Origin: an uncultured Clostridia bacterium
GTDB lineage: Bacteria > Bacillota > Clostridia > Christensenellales > CAG-138
Assembly: GCA_934633695.1 (NCBI GenBank)
Contig: CAKTYT010000006.1
Location: 6,743-70,742, forward strand
DNA: 64,000 nt
Reading direction: 5' to 3'
Positions within the stretch are counted from its first letter, which is position 1. Every line of letters begins with the position of its first letter. Below, one piece after another: positions 43,296-52,932 of this stretch. Under the pieces are notes generated by a model. It was not told the DNA's origin. It saw only the letters and a program-made list of their open reading frames with translations, and ran no database searches. A program made the position numbers and the translations under genes.

Positions 43296-44708
43296 CTAAA
43301 CATTAATGCAGACAGCTTCCTCATTTGCTTCGCCGACGTTTATTGAAGCTACAAATTCCTCAACCTGATGCGGACAGCGTCCGATGAAGTCAGAGGGATT
43401 CATCACCGCCATGATTTCATCCTTTGAGAGAGGAAATTCATCATCGTTTGCAAGTCGGTCGAGCAGATCACAGCTGAGACCTTCTTTCATGCGTGCGGTT
43501 GCTTCCATGGAATTTCTGCGAATGACTTCGTGAAGCACTTGACGGTCACCGCCCTTTTTTACTGCACTCATGAGCAGATTTTCCGTTGCAATGAAGGGAA
43601 GGTATTCATAGACGGTGCGTTCGACGATTTTTTCGTTGACGTGAATGCCGGAGGTGACGTTCCGCATCAGTCTCAGCACGGCATCGCAGGCGAGAAAGCC
43701 CTCGGGAAGGGAGATGCGCCTGTTTGCAGAGTCGTCTAGAGTACGCTCAAACCATTGAGTAGAAGCCGTCATGGGGGCATTAAGTGCATCCGCAATGATG
43801 TAGCGTGAAAGAGAGCAGATCCTTTCACAACGCATGGGGTTGCGTTTGTATGCCATGGCGGAAGAGCCGACCTGACTCTTCTCAAAAGGTTCTTCGACCT
43901 GTCTCAAATGTTGAAGGAGACGCATGTCATTTGCGAATCTGTAGGCACTTTGTCCGATTGCACTGAGAACATTCAGTATTCTGCTGTCGTACTTTCTCGG
44001 ATAGGTCTGTCCTGCAACCGGGAACATTGAGGAAAAGCCGCATTCTTCGGCAATGAGCGTGCTTAGCTCCTTGACTTTTTCCTCATCGCCGTCAAATAGG
44101 GAGAGAAAGCTTGCATCCGTACCGGTCGTACCCCTGCATCCGTGGAAATGGAGATTGTCGATAACAAAATCGAGTTCTTCAAGGTCGAGAAGAAGGTCCT
44201 GTATCCAAAGACAGGCTCTTTTACCGACAGTAACCAGCTGTGCAGGCTGGAAGTGAGTATAGCCAAGGGTGGGCATTGAGCGGTATTCCATTGCAAAGCT
44301 GCAGAGTGCCTTAATGATGGCAGCAAGTTCACCGCGAATGTAGTTTAATGCATCACGGTAAATCATAAGATCGGCATTGTCTGTGACGTAGCAGCTGGTT
44401 GCACCGAGGTGAATGATGCCCACCGCCTCAGGACAACTTTGACCGTAGACATGGATATGAGCCATAACGTCGTGTCGAAGCATCTTTTCTTTCTCTGCAA
44501 CGGCAGCGTAATCGATTTCATCGTCAACATGTGCTTCAAGCTCATCGACCTGCTCCTGTGTTACGGGCAGACCGAGCCTGTGCTGGGCACGGGCGAGTGC
44601 GACCCAGAGCTTTCGCCACGTTCTGTACCTGTTGTCGGGCGAAAAAAGTCTGAGCATGAAGTCTGAGGCATAGCGTGATGAAAGGGGGCTTTCATAATAA
44701 GGCTTCAT
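43296..44708 (-). CDS. purB: Adenylosuccinate lyase
   Basis: A 470-residue member of the fumarase/aspartase superfamily of the longer PurB kind (YESPLSSRYASDFMLRLFSPDNRYRTWRKLWVALARAQHRLGL, HDVMAHIHVYGQ, GATSCYVTDNADL, the signature SSAMAYKRNPMRCERI). It acts twice in purine synthesis: SAICAR to AICAR and adenylosuccinate to AMP, releasing fumarate. It lies 34 bases after purA on the minus strand, facing away from the main purine operon. Confidence 0.95.
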   Translation of the reverse strand: MKPYYESPLSSRYASDFMLRLFSPDNRYRTWRKLWVALARAQHRLGLPVTQEQVDELEAHVDDEIDYAAVAEKEKMLRHDVMAHIHVYGQSCPEAVGIIHLGATSCYVTDNADLMIYRDALNYIRGELAAIIKALCSFAMEYRSMPTLGYTHFQPAQLVTVGKRACLWIQDLLLDLEELDFVIDNLHFHGCRGTTGTDASFLSLFDGDEEKVKELSTLIAEECGFSSMFPVAGQTYPRKYDSRILNVLSAIGQSAYRFANDMRLLQHLRQVEEPFEKSQVGSSAMAYKRNPMRCERICSLSRYIIADALNAPMTASTQWFERTLDDSANRRISLPEGFLACDAVLRLMRNVTSGIHVNEKIVERTVYEYLPFIATENLLMSAVKKGGDRQVLHEVIRRNSMEATARMKEGLSCDLLDRLANDDEFPLSKDEIMAVMNPSDFIGRCPHQVEEFVASINVGEANEEAVCINV

Positions 44709-44742
44709 TGTGTTTTCTCCTGTCTATTTGATGAAGTTCTGC

Positions 44743-46017
44743 TCAGCGAATAATGATCTCATCTCTGCCGGGACCGACCGAGACATAGCTTATGCGGCAG
44801 CCGATCTCCTTCTCAACGAACTCGACGTAGTTGCGTGTTTCGATGGGAAGCTCATCGTATTTGCGGATCTTTGATATGTCACAGCCCCAACCGGGGAGCG
44901 TCTCGTATATGGGCTTTGCACGGTTCAGCTTGGATGGGAAGGGGAAGTTGCGGGTGACCTCTCCGTCAACCTCGTATGCGGTGCAGACCGGAATTTCAGT
45001 CATGTAAGACATAACATCGAGCTTAGTCAGTGCAATTTCAGTTGCACCCTGCATGAGTGTGCCGTACCTTGTCGCAACAAGGTCAATGGGTCCAACTCTG
45101 CGGGGTCTTCCAGTTGCTGCCCCGTATTCGCCGCCCTCCTGCCTGAGTTTTTCGGCTTCTTCGCCGAACCATTCCGCAGTGAAGGGTCCTTCGCCGACAC
45201 AGGTGGAGTACGCCTTGACAATGCCGATAACTCTTGAAACAGGCAGACCCGGAGTTCCTGATCCGATGGGAGCGTATGCGGCGAGCGGAGAAGATGAAGA
45301 GGTGTAGGGATAAATACCGAAATCGATGTCGCGAAGAACGCCGAGCTGTGCCTCGTAGAGAATTTTTTTGCCTTCGTTTGCGGCATTGAGCAGATAATAG
45401 CCTGTTTCACCGATGTAGGCCTTGAGTTTTTCGCCGTAGGTATCGAGGTACTCGATCATGCTTTCAAGCGAGAAGGGTTCGCCGCCGTAAACACCTGTTA
45501 TCTGAAGGTTTTTGTATTCAAGAACGTCTTTGAGATGCTCAATCATGTATTCCCTGTCGAGCAGCTCGCCCATCATAATGCCCTTTTTCATGTATTTATC
45601 GCCGTAAACAGGGGCTATGCCGCGTTTGGTTGAGCCGTAAGGTTTGTCGGAAAGACGTGCTTCCTCAAGACCGTCGAGTGCGACATGGTAGGGCATGACG
45701 ATGATCGCCCTCGAACTTATCATTAGGTTTTCGGGAGAAATGTGGATTCCGGCACTGCGGAGCTTTTCAATTTCACCGCAGAGATGACGTATGTCAATAA
45801 CGGTCCCGTTGCCGAGAATATTCATCTTCTCGCGGCGGAAAATACCTGAAGGGAGAAGATTGAGAGCAAATTTGCCGTATTCGTTGACAATGGTATGGCC
45901 GGCATTGTTGCCGCCCTGATACCTTATGATGATATCATAATCCTCGGCGATAAGGTCCACCATTCGGCCTTTGCCTTCATCGCCCCAATTGATACCGACT
46001 ATTGCACAAGTTTCCAT
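44743..46017 (-). CDS. purA: Adenylosuccinate synthetase
   Basis: A 424-residue PurA with the GTP-binding GDEGKGRMVDLIAE and the loop GNNAGHTIV, plus TKRGIAPVYGDK and ISYVSVGPGRDEIIIR at the end. It joins IMP and aspartate using GTP. Transcribed divergently from purE. It is preceded by a strong terminator-like hairpin 24 bases before the start codon, so its expression is probably controlled by attenuation. AAAGAGGA is the ribosome site. Confidence 0.96.
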   Translation of the reverse strand: METCAIVGINWGDEGKGRMVDLIAEDYDIIIRYQGGNNAGHTIVNEYGKFALNLLPSGIFRREKMNILGNGTVIDIRHLCGEIEKLRSAGIHISPENLMISSRAIIVMPYHVALDGLEEARLSDKPYGSTKRGIAPVYGDKYMKKGIMMGELLDREYMIEHLKDVLEYKNLQITGVYGGEPFSLESMIEYLDTYGEKLKAYIGETGYYLLNAANEGKKILYEAQLGVLRDIDFGIYPYTSSSSPLAAYAPIGSGTPGLPVSRVIGIVKAYSTCVGEGPFTAEWFGEEAEKLRQEGGEYGAATGRPRRVGPIDLVATRYGTLMQGATEIALTKLDVMSYMTEIPVCTAYEVDGEVTRNFPFPSKLNRAKPIYETLPGWGCDISKIRKYDELPIETRNYVEFVEKEIGCRISYVSVGPGRDEIIIR

Positions 46018-46340
46018 TACTAAAGTCCTCTTTCTCAGTTAATAAAAAAGTATAAGCTGCACCTTTACGGGTACAGCCCATCCGTTATGCACTTATCCGA
46101 AGGTATTGTACGTATGCAACGGGTAAGCAAAGCCCAATCACCCGAATTTTACAGGTGATTTCCGCAATAAGTTTTTTTATTGAAACCCTGCTGTTTGCAT
46201 CAGCCATCGCAACAAATACCTCCACGGATACAATTTAACATAAACATCATCCATTTGCAAGGCTGAAAACGAATTTCGGCGGTTTCTTACACCCAAAGAG
46301 ACAAATATATTTAAAAATGTGTGAAAAAAAGACACACCAG
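46018..46340 (-). promoter_or_regulatory. purA leader with intrinsic terminator (attenuator) before the start codon
   Basis: No gene in this gap. On the minus strand GCTGTACC/GGTGCAGC (46056-46063 with 46070-46077, one mismatch) is followed by six T (46043-46050 on the plus strand as A-run), 24 bases before purA. A possible promoter, TTGCAA-17-TAAATT, would put the start about 220 bases upstream. Other pairings: ATCACC/GGTGAT (46137-46142 with 46154-46159) and an interrupted CCGTT...AACGG pair (about 46082-46122). This is the arrangement of a riboswitch or protein-controlled leader; it matches no purine or PRPP riboswitch box I can recognise. Confidence 0.6.
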
Positions 46341-46343
46341 CTC

Positions 46344-46372
46344 TTGATAATATAACGGGCAGTATGTATAAT
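46344..46372 (+). promoter_or_regulatory. Promoter of the main purine operon
   Basis: TTGATA (46344-46349), 17 bases, TATAAT (46367-46372). The leader to purE is about 138 bases and includes AACCGG/CCGGTT arms around 46421-46461. Confidence 0.82.
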
Positions 46373-46516
46373 ATAAAAGAAGCCGCATACTTGAACGTCA
46401 CTGGCTTTTCTGTTAGCATAGAACCGGATTTTCAATGGGGGCGGCTGTCCGATTTGCCGGTTACGGCGGCGATGAGGAAGTTTGTGCGAACGAAAAAAGA
46501 AAGGATGAACTGTTTT

Positions 46517-47011
46517 ATGGTTAAACGTGTTGCAATTATCATGGGCAGCGACAGCGATTTGCCAACCGTGAAAAAAGCTTCCGATAAGCTCAGCGAACTC
46601 GGAATACCCTACGAAATGAGGATAATGTCCGCTCACAGGACTCCGGCGGATGTCGCATCCTTCGCCGGCAGAGCTGCGAAATCTGGCTATGGTGTCATAA
46701 TCGCTGCAGCAGGCAAAGCGGCACACCTTGCGGGCTTCATTGCCGCACATACGACTCTCCCGGTCATCGGAGTTCCGATAAAGTCCAGCACGCTTGACGG
46801 GCTTGATGCTCTTCTTGCAACGGTGCAGATGCCTTCGGGCGTACCCGTTGCGACGGTCGCAATTGACGGTGCGGAAAATGCTGCGATACTTGCCGCCGAA
46901 ATCATCTCCGTCCATGAGCCCGAGCTTCAGGAAAAACTCAATGCCATGCGTGAAAGCATGGCAGACAGCGTGAGAGACAAAGACGCGTTGTTACAGGAAA
47001 ACATGAATTAA
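46517..47011 (+). CDS. purE: AIR carboxylase / PurE (probably class II)
   Basis: A 164-residue PurE ([88 protein letters not shown]). Class I enzymes (which need PurK) have GGAAHLPG at the loop; the lysine form [10 protein letters not shown] here resembles class II PurE, which carboxylates AIR with CO2 directly. The lack of purK in the cluster fits. The start is ATG 46517; an in-frame ATG at 46505 has no room for a ribosome site. First gene of the operon. Confidence 0.94.
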   Translation: MVKRVAIIMGSDSDLPTVKKASDKLSELGIPYEMRIMSAHRTPADVASFAGRAAKSGYGVIIAAAGKAAHLAGFIAAHTTLPVIGVPIKSSTLDGLDALLATVQMPSGVPVATVAIDGAENAAILAAEIISVHEPELQEKLNAMRESMADSVRDKDALLQENMN

Positions 47012-47019
47012 ATATAGGA

Positions 47020-47042
47020 TGGCTGCAACCTTTTTGCAGCCA
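47020..47042 (+). terminator. Hairpin between purE and purC
   Basis: TGGCTGCAA (47020-47028) and TTGCAGCCA (47034-47042) form a 9-bp stem with a short loop. No long T-run follows, so it may reduce rather than stop read-through, or stabilise the purE end. Confidence 0.5.
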
Positions 47043-47093
47043 TTTGATATATTAAGCAAAAATTAAACTCATTATTCAAGAGAGGATACAGTT

Positions 47094-47804
47094 ATGAAAA
47101 AGACAGAACAGCTCTACGAGGGCAAAGCAAAGAAAGTTTATGCAACGGATGAGGAAAATATCTACATCGTTGATTATAAGGATGATGCCACCGCCTTCAA
47201 CGGCGAAAAGAGGGGAACTATTCTCGGCAAGGGCGTCATCAACAACAGAGTTACCAATCATCTTATGAAAATGCTTGAAAAGCATGGCATTCCCACCCAC
47301 CTTGTCGAACAGCTCTCAGAAAGGGAAACCGCCGTCAAGGCTGTTAAGATTGTTCCTCTTGAGGTAATAGTACGCAACATTGCAGCAGGTTCGCTTTCAA
47401 AGCGTCTCGGACTGCCCGAAGGTACAAAGCTCAAAAAGACGGTGCTTGAACTCTGTTATAAGGATGATGCACTCGGCGATCCGATGATCAACAGCTACCA
47501 TGTTTTTGCGATGGAACTCTGCACTCCCGACGAGCTTAAGACGATCGAGGATTACGCACTTCGCATCAACGAAATTCTCACTGCCTATCTCAAGGATCTC
47601 AATATTGAACTGGTCGATTTCAAACTCGAATTCGGAAGGCTGGCGGACGGCACGATCGTGCTGGCAGATGAGATTTCGCCCGATACATGCAGGTTCTGGG
47701 ACAGCGTGACCCACGAAAAACTCGACAAGGACAGGTTCCGCAGGGATTTGGGCGGCGTTGAGGATGCATACCGCGAAATCCTTCACAGACTGATGGGAGA
47801 ATAA
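47094..47804 (+). CDS. purC: SAICAR synthetase
   Basis: A 236-residue PurC ([70 protein letters not shown]). It adds aspartate to CAIR with ATP. GAGAGGAT precedes the ATG. It follows purE after 82 bases and precedes purF. Confidence 0.96.
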   Translation: MKKTEQLYEGKAKKVYATDEENIYIVDYKDDATAFNGEKRGTILGKGVINNRVTNHLMKMLEKHGIPTHLVEQLSERETAVKAVKIVPLEVIVRNIAAGSLSKRLGLPEGTKLKKTVLELCYKDDALGDPMINSYHVFAMELCTPDELKTIEDYALRINEILTAYLKDLNIELVDFKLEFGRLADGTIVLADEISPDTCRFWDSVTHEKLDKDRFRRDLGGVEDAYREILHRLMGE

Positions 47805-47832
47805 GCTTCACCGAAAAGAGTAAGGAACAATA

Positions 47833-49284
47833 ATGGATTCTAAGGATTTGATTTTTGATTCAATGCACGAGGAGTGCGGTGTCGTCGGTATCTGTATGCG
47901 GGAGAGCAGCGATGTTGCGGCACTTGCATACTACGCACTGTATGCATTACAGCACAGGGGTCAGCAGAGTGCAGGCATTGCCGTAAATGACGACGGTGTT
48001 ATAACAGCACACTGCGATGAAGGCCTCGTAAACGATGTTTTTGACGGATCGACCATGAAAAAACTCGGTAATGGAAACATGGCTGTGGGTCACGTCCGTT
48101 ACTCGACGACAGGCTATGAAAAGCGGATTAACTGTCAGCCCCTTGTCGTCAATCACGTCAAGGGCACAATGGCAATCTCCCATAACGGTAATCTTACAAA
48201 CGATGCTGAACTGAGAGAAGAACTTGAACTCGCAGGCTCAATTTTCCACACTACCACAGATACGGAAGTAATTGCCTATACGATCACGAAGGAAAGGCTT
48301 ACCGCAGGTTCCATCGAAGAGGCCGTGTCAAATGCAATGCGTAAAATCAAAGGTGCATATTCGCTTGCAATAATGTCTCCGCAAAAGCTCATTGCAGTTC
48401 GCGACCCGCACGGCTTCCGACCTCTCTGCATCGGCGAATTTCCACAGGGAGGTTATGCTATTGCCTCCGAAACATGTGCTCTCGACAGCATGGGTGCAAA
48501 ATTTTTGCGTGATGTCGAACCGGGCGAAATCGTCGTGTTCGAAAACGGTGAAATCAGGAGCCAGAAGCAGCACTGCGGAAAGTGCAGGCCGGGCCTTTGT
48601 GTGTTTGAATACATCTATTTTGCAAGACCTGACAGCGTAATTGACGGATGCTCGGTTCATGCTGCAAGAAAGCGTGCGGGTGCCTTTTTGGCACTTGAAC
48701 ATCCCGTGCAGGCGGACGTTGTCATAGGTGTTCCCGATTCGGGCATCGACGCTGCAATCGGCTTTGCAAGTCAGTCGGGAATTCCCTACGGAATCGGTTT
48801 TATAAAGAATAAGTACATTGGCAGGACATTTATCCAGCCTACGCAAAGCGACCGGGAAAAGGGTGTGAGAATAAAGCTCAATCCCGTTTCCGACACGGTC
48901 AAGGGTAAACGTGTCGTCCTTATCGATGATTCAATTGTAAGAGGCACAACCATAAGGCGTATTGTAAACCTGCTTAGGGAGGCAGGTGCAACGGAGGTGC
49001 ACGTACGTTCTGCCGCTCCGAAATTTCTCTATCCCTGCTTCTTCGGTACGGACGTGCCGTCAAGAGAAGAACTTATTGCCTGCAAATACGGTGACGATGA
49101 ACTCGAAACGAATCTCGGCGTCGATTCACTCGGTTTTTTGAGCATTGACAATGCGAAACTGCTTGCAGGCAACGGCAAAACGGACTATTGTGTCGGCTGT
49201 TTCAGCGGAGAATACCCCTGCGAACCGCCAAAACGCAAATGGGTCAATAAATACATGAACAAAATCAGTGAAAAGAAGGAGTGA
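47833..49284 (+). CDS. purF: Amidophosphoribosyltransferase
   Basis: A 483-residue PurF. A 14-residue leader precedes the nucleophile Cys15 (EECGVVGI), as in the Bacillus-type enzyme that is processed and holds a [4Fe-4S] cluster. The C-terminal [12 protein letters not shown] supplies cluster cysteines. The phosphoribosyl loop is [13 protein letters not shown]. It catalyses the first committed step, PRPP plus glutamine to phosphoribosylamine, and is the usual point of AMP/GMP feedback. GTAAGGA precedes the ATG. Confidence 0.96.
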   Translation: MDSKDLIFDSMHEECGVVGICMRESSDVAALAYYALYALQHRGQQSAGIAVNDDGVITAHCDEGLVNDVFDGSTMKKLGNGNMAVGHVRYSTTGYEKRINCQPLVVNHVKGTMAISHNGNLTNDAELREELELAGSIFHTTTDTEVIAYTITKERLTAGSIEEAVSNAMRKIKGAYSLAIMSPQKLIAVRDPHGFRPLCIGEFPQGGYAIASETCALDSMGAKFLRDVEPGEIVVFENGEIRSQKQHCGKCRPGLCVFEYIYFARPDSVIDGCSVHAARKRAGAFLALEHPVQADVVIGVPDSGIDAAIGFASQSGIPYGIGFIKNKYIGRTFIQPTQSDREKGVRIKLNPVSDTVKGKRVVLIDDSIVRGTTIRRIVNLLREAGATEVHVRSAAPKFLYPCFFGTDVPSREELIACKYGDDELETNLGVDSLGFLSIDNAKLLAGNGKTDYCVGCFSGEYPCEPPKRKWVNKYMNKISEKKE

Positions 49285-49289
49285 GAACC

Positions 49290-50336
49290 ATGGCAGACAA
49301 TATGAGCAGAAGTGAAAGCTACGAAAAGGCCGGTGTTGACATTACCGCAGGTTATCGTGCCGTTGAACTTATGAAAAAACATATCGCAAGGACAATGACG
49401 GCAGGTGTTGCCTCGGATATAGGTAATTTCGGCGGACTGTTCAAGCTCGACCTTGCGGGCATGAGTGAACCTGTTCTCGTCAGCGGAACAGATGGTGTCG
49501 GAACAAAGCTGAAGATTGCTTTCCTCATGGACAAGCATAATTCCGTCGGCATTGACTGCGTTGCAATGTGCGTCAATGATGTCATTTGCTGCGGTGCAAA
49601 ACCTCTCTTTTTCCTTGACTATATCGCACTGGGCAAGAATGTTCCGGAAAAGGTTGCTTCGATCGTTGAAGGCGTTGCAGAGGGCTGTGTACAGTCGGGC
49701 TGTGCGTTGATAGGCGGAGAAACTGCTGAAATGCCAGGTTTTTATCCAATCGATGAATATGACCTTGCAGGCTTTGCCGTCGGAATCGTTGACAAGAAAA
49801 AGGTGTTTGACAACAGCAAAATGGCAGCAGGAGATGCAATTATCGCCCTTCCGTCAAGCGGAGTGCATTCAAATGGATTCTCCCTCGTGCGTAAAATATT
49901 CGGAATAAACACCAATCCCGATGTTATCCGAATGAAAATTGAAGAGCTTGGCTGTACTCTGGGCGAGGCACTGCTTGCCCCAACGAAGATTTATGTTAAG
50001 CCCATCCTTGCCCTGGCAGAGGAAATCACGGTAAAGGGCTGTGCCCATATAACCGGCGGCGGATTCTATGAAAATATTCCCAGATGCCTTAAAAAAGGCA
50101 TTGCAGCACGCATTGATAAATCGGCTCTTAAAATCCACCCGTTATTTAAACTCATTGCAAAAACAGGCGACATTCCCGAAAAAGATATGTTCAACACCTT
50201 CAACATGGGTGTCGGCATGTGCATTGTCGTTGCAAAGGAAGATGCAGGACGTGCGGTTGAGATACTGCAAGCGAACGGTGAAGAGGCCTATATCATGGGC
50301 GAAACCGTCAATGGCGAGGGCATCGAAATATGCTGA
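49290..50336 (+). CDS. purM: AIR synthetase (phosphoribosylformylglycinamidine cyclo-ligase)
   Basis: A 348-residue PurM ([96 protein letters not shown]). It closes the imidazole ring with ATP. The ATG at 49290 follows AAGAAGGAG and is five bases past the purF stop. It overlaps purN by seven bases. Confidence 0.96.
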   Translation: MADNMSRSESYEKAGVDITAGYRAVELMKKHIARTMTAGVASDIGNFGGLFKLDLAGMSEPVLVSGTDGVGTKLKIAFLMDKHNSVGIDCVAMCVNDVICCGAKPLFFLDYIALGKNVPEKVASIVEGVAEGCVQSGCALIGGETAEMPGFYPIDEYDLAGFAVGIVDKKKVFDNSKMAAGDAIIALPSSGVHSNGFSLVRKIFGINTNPDVIRMKIEELGCTLGEALLAPTKIYVKPILALAEEITVKGCAHITGGGFYENIPRCLKKGIAARIDKSALKIHPLFKLIAKTGDIPEKDMFNTFNMGVGMCIVVAKEDAGRAVEILQANGEEAYIMGETVNGEGIEIC

Positions 50337-50929
50337 GGCGTCCCAGAGCGGCCGTTCTTGTATCCGGCGGTGGAACGAATTTGCAGGCATTGATAGATAA
50401 ATGCGGAACGGTCATAACAAGCGGCGACATAGTATTGGTTATCTCAAACAAGCCCGATGTCTATGCACTCGAGAGAGCGAAGCGTGCGGGAATTGAAAAT
50501 ATTTATGTCCCCTACCGGAAGAGTGAGTATGCCGAATTTGAAATCCGTGTTCGGGAACTTATTGAACAGCACGAAATCGATGTTATTGTGCTTGCCGGCT
50601 TCACTGCAATTTTGAGTGCGGAGTTCACCGAAAAGTATGATAAAAGGATTATCAATGTCCATCCTTCGCTAATACCGTCATTTTGCGGGAAAGGTTTTTA
50701 TGGTCTTAAGGTGCACGAGGCTGCATTGGATTACGGCGTTAAGGTGACGGGTGCGACGGTCCACTTTGTCAATGCCATTGCGGATGGTGGAGAGATAATT
50801 ATGCAAAAGGCGGTTGACGTTCTTGACGGCGATACGCCCGAAACACTTCAACGTCGGGTAATGGAGCAGGCGGAATGGGTAATTCTGCCTCTTGCACTCG
50901 AAAAGGTCTTCAAATCCATTGCTTCTTGA
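50330..50929 (+). CDS. purN: GAR formyltransferase (10-formyl-THF-dependent)
   Basis: A 199-residue PurN ([70 protein letters not shown] at the catalytic site in [12 protein letters not shown]). It formylates GAR using 10-formyl-THF from FolD, encoded in the same operon. Its ATG lies inside the purM end, so the two are translationally coupled. Confidence 0.95.
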   Translation: MLRRPRAAVLVSGGGTNLQALIDKCGTVITSGDIVLVISNKPDVYALERAKRAGIENIYVPYRKSEYAEFEIRVRELIEQHEIDVIVLAGFTAILSAEFTEKYDKRIINVHPSLIPSFCGKGFYGLKVHEAALDYGVKVTGATVHFVNAIADGGEIIMQKAVDVLDGDTPETLQRRVMEQAEWVILPLALEKVFKSIAS

Positions 50930-50946
50930 CGTAATATAGAACTTAC

Positions 50947-50983
50947 GGGGGAAGGATGCTTTGCTTTATGCACTCTTCCCCTT
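50947..50983 (+). terminator. Terminator-like hairpin after purN
   Basis: GGGGAAG (50948-50954) and CTTCCCC (50975-50981) with inner ATGC/GCA pairing. There is no T-run (CTTCAATATA follows), so it may lower expression of the next genes without ending the operon. Confidence 0.5.
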
Positions 50984-51025
50984 CAATATATTGAGAAAGG
51001 GTGGTTCTTAAACCACGTTCATGAT

Positions 51026-51733
51026 ATGAAAATCGATGAAATTTTGCAAAACAACTCTTATCCCGGAAGAGGGATCATGCTCGGCAGGAGCAGTGACAAT
51101 AAGCACACAGCCATAGTTTACTTCATTATGGGCCGGAGTGAGAACAGCAGAAACAGAGTTTTCGAGGCAACAAAAGATGGGATAAGGACAAAGGCATTCG
51201 ATGAATCAAAATGTACTGACCCTTCGCTCATCATTTATTCACCTGTAAGGGTTTGTAACGGCATTACAATTGTCACCAATGGTGACCAGACGGATACGAT
51301 TTACGATGAACTTTCAAATGGAGGAACGTTTGTTTCCGCACTGAAAAAACGTGAATTTGAACCGGATGCTCCGAACTACACTCCGAGAATCAGCGGAATC
51401 GTTACCGATAAAGGCTATGAACTCAGCATTCTTAAATCAGAGGATGGAACGGGAAGAAATTGCCTGCGTTGTTTCTATTGCTATGAAAACAAAAATCAAA
51501 TCAGCGGCATAGGGCATTTTATCCATACCTATCGTCATGACGGAAATCCGCTCCCCTCTTTTGCCGGTGAGCCTGAAAGGGTCGAATTTGAAGAGAATTC
51601 TGCAAGTGAGCTTGCAGAGAAAGTTTGGTCCGCTCTCAATGCCGAAAACAAGGTTTCTTTATTTGTCCGCTTTATCGACATAGAAACCGGTGAAGAAGAT
51701 ACTGTGATTATTAACAGACATGAAGGAAAGTGA
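51026..51733 (+). CDS. purO: IMP cyclohydrolase, PurO-like
   Basis: A 235-residue protein of the archaeal-type IMP cyclohydrolase family rather than the N-terminal domain of PurH. Visible features: NSYPGRGIMLGRSSDNKHTAIVYFIMGRSENSRNRVF, DPSLIIYSPVR, TNGDQTDTIYD, and PNYTPRISGI, a run typical of PurO-like proteins. It closes FAICAR to IMP, the last step. Its ribosome site GAAAGGGTGG is 17 bases before the ATG, but a perfect 6-bp hairpin (GTGGTT 51001-51006, AACCAC 51011-51016) overlaps and lies between, which may bring the two closer or regulate initiation. A stand-alone AICAR formyltransferase follows. Confidence 0.88.
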   Translation: MKIDEILQNNSYPGRGIMLGRSSDNKHTAIVYFIMGRSENSRNRVFEATKDGIRTKAFDESKCTDPSLIIYSPVRVCNGITIVTNGDQTDTIYDELSNGGTFVSALKKREFEPDAPNYTPRISGIVTDKGYELSILKSEDGTGRNCLRCFYCYENKNQISGIGHFIHTYRHDGNPLPSFAGEPERVEFEENSASELAEKVWSALNAENKVSLFVRFIDIETGEEDTVIINRHEGK

Positions 51734-51743
51734 GAATACGAGA

Positions 51744-52916
51744 ATGATTTATGAACTGAAATATGGCTGCAACCCAAATCAAAAACCTGCTTCCATCTCT
51801 GCGGACGGAGAACTCCCGATAAAGATTCTTAACGGCAGGGCGGGCTATATCAATTTGCTCGACGCACTGAACGGCTGGCAGCTCGTTCGTGAACTAAAAG
51901 CGGCAACGGGTATTCCGGCGGCTACGAGCTTTAAGCATGTCAGCCCGGCAGGTGCTGCGATCGGACTTCCGTTGACGGAAACCCTTCGCAAAATGTACTT
52001 TGTGGATGAAAAAATTGAGCTTTCACCCCTCGCATGTGCCTATATAAGGGCGAGAGGTGCGGATAGAATGTCTTCATTCGGTGACTTCATTGCAGTAAGT
52101 GATGTTGTAGATAAAAGTCTTGCGGAAGTTCTTCGTCATGAGGTTTCGGACGGAATCATTGCTCCCGGTTATGAGGATGAGGCATTTGATATCCTTAAAG
52201 CAAAGAAAAAAGGGAATTATACCATCATTGCAATGGATGAAGCCTACACGCCCGACCCAATTGAAAAGCGTACCGTTTACGGGATCACCTTTGAACAGGG
52301 TCGCAATGACAGCAGGATTGATGCCGAACTGCTCAAAAACATTGTTACGGAGAATAAGGACTTGCCGGAATCGGCTGTACGCGATCTCCTAATTGCAATG
52401 ATCACACTTAAATACACTCAGTCAAACTCTGTATGCTATGCGGAAGGCGGGCAGACGATCGGCGTAGGTGCAGGTCAGCAGTCAAGGATCCATTGCACAC
52501 GGCTTGCAGGCGGAAAAGCGGACTTTTGGCACCTCCGCAGCTGCCCCGAAGTGCTGGAGCTCCCGTTCAGAAACGATATCCCAAGGCCTAACAGGGATAA
52601 TGCAATTGATTTATACCTCAGCGATGATGAGTGTGCGGATGTGCTTGACGAAGGCAAGTGGCAGCAGTTTTTTACAGTACGTCCTGCTCCTTTGACAAAA
52701 GAACGCAAGCGTGAATGGCTCAGCCGCTTTAATAATACCGTGCTTGCAAGTGATGCCTTCTTCCCGTTCGGGGACAATATCGAGAGGGCAAATAGGAGTG
52801 GTGTAAGATATATTGCTCAGCCGGGCGGTTCGGTCAGGGATGACGATGTCATTTGTGCCTGCAACGAGCATGGCATTGTAATGGTATTTACGGGACTCCG
52901 ATTGTTCCATCATTAA
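51744..52916 (+). CDS. purH: Stand-alone AICAR formyltransferase (PurH transformylase part)
   Basis: A 390-residue protein equal to the C-terminal half of PurH, without the cyclohydrolase (MGS-like) domain. It has the catalytic Lys64-His65 pair in ATSFKHVSPAGAA, the block RGADRMSSFGDFIAVSD, TLKYTQSNSVCYAEGGQTIGVGAGQQSRIHCTRLAG and DAFFPFGDNIERA. It transfers a formyl group from 10-formyl-THF to AICAR, giving FAICAR for PurO. I take ATG 51744; an earlier in-frame ATG at 51720 overlaps purO. The ribosome site AAGGAAAG is somewhat far (14 bases). Confidence 0.92.
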   Translation: MIYELKYGCNPNQKPASISADGELPIKILNGRAGYINLLDALNGWQLVRELKAATGIPAATSFKHVSPAGAAIGLPLTETLRKMYFVDEKIELSPLACAYIRARGADRMSSFGDFIAVSDVVDKSLAEVLRHEVSDGIIAPGYEDEAFDILKAKKKGNYTIIAMDEAYTPDPIEKRTVYGITFEQGRNDSRIDAELLKNIVTENKDLPESAVRDLLIAMITLKYTQSNSVCYAEGGQTIGVGAGQQSRIHCTRLAGGKADFWHLRSCPEVLELPFRNDIPRPNRDNAIDLYLSDDECADVLDEGKWQQFFTVRPAPLTKERKREWLSRFNNTVLASDAFFPFGDNIERANRSGVRYIAQPGGSVRDDDVICACNEHGIVMVFTGLRLFHH

Positions 52917-52932
52917 TGGAAGAGGTTTTCTT

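Noticed and set aside
46343..46516. Guanine or PRPP riboswitch before purE
   Set aside because: The leader has some inverted repeats but none of the conserved loop sequences of those classes.
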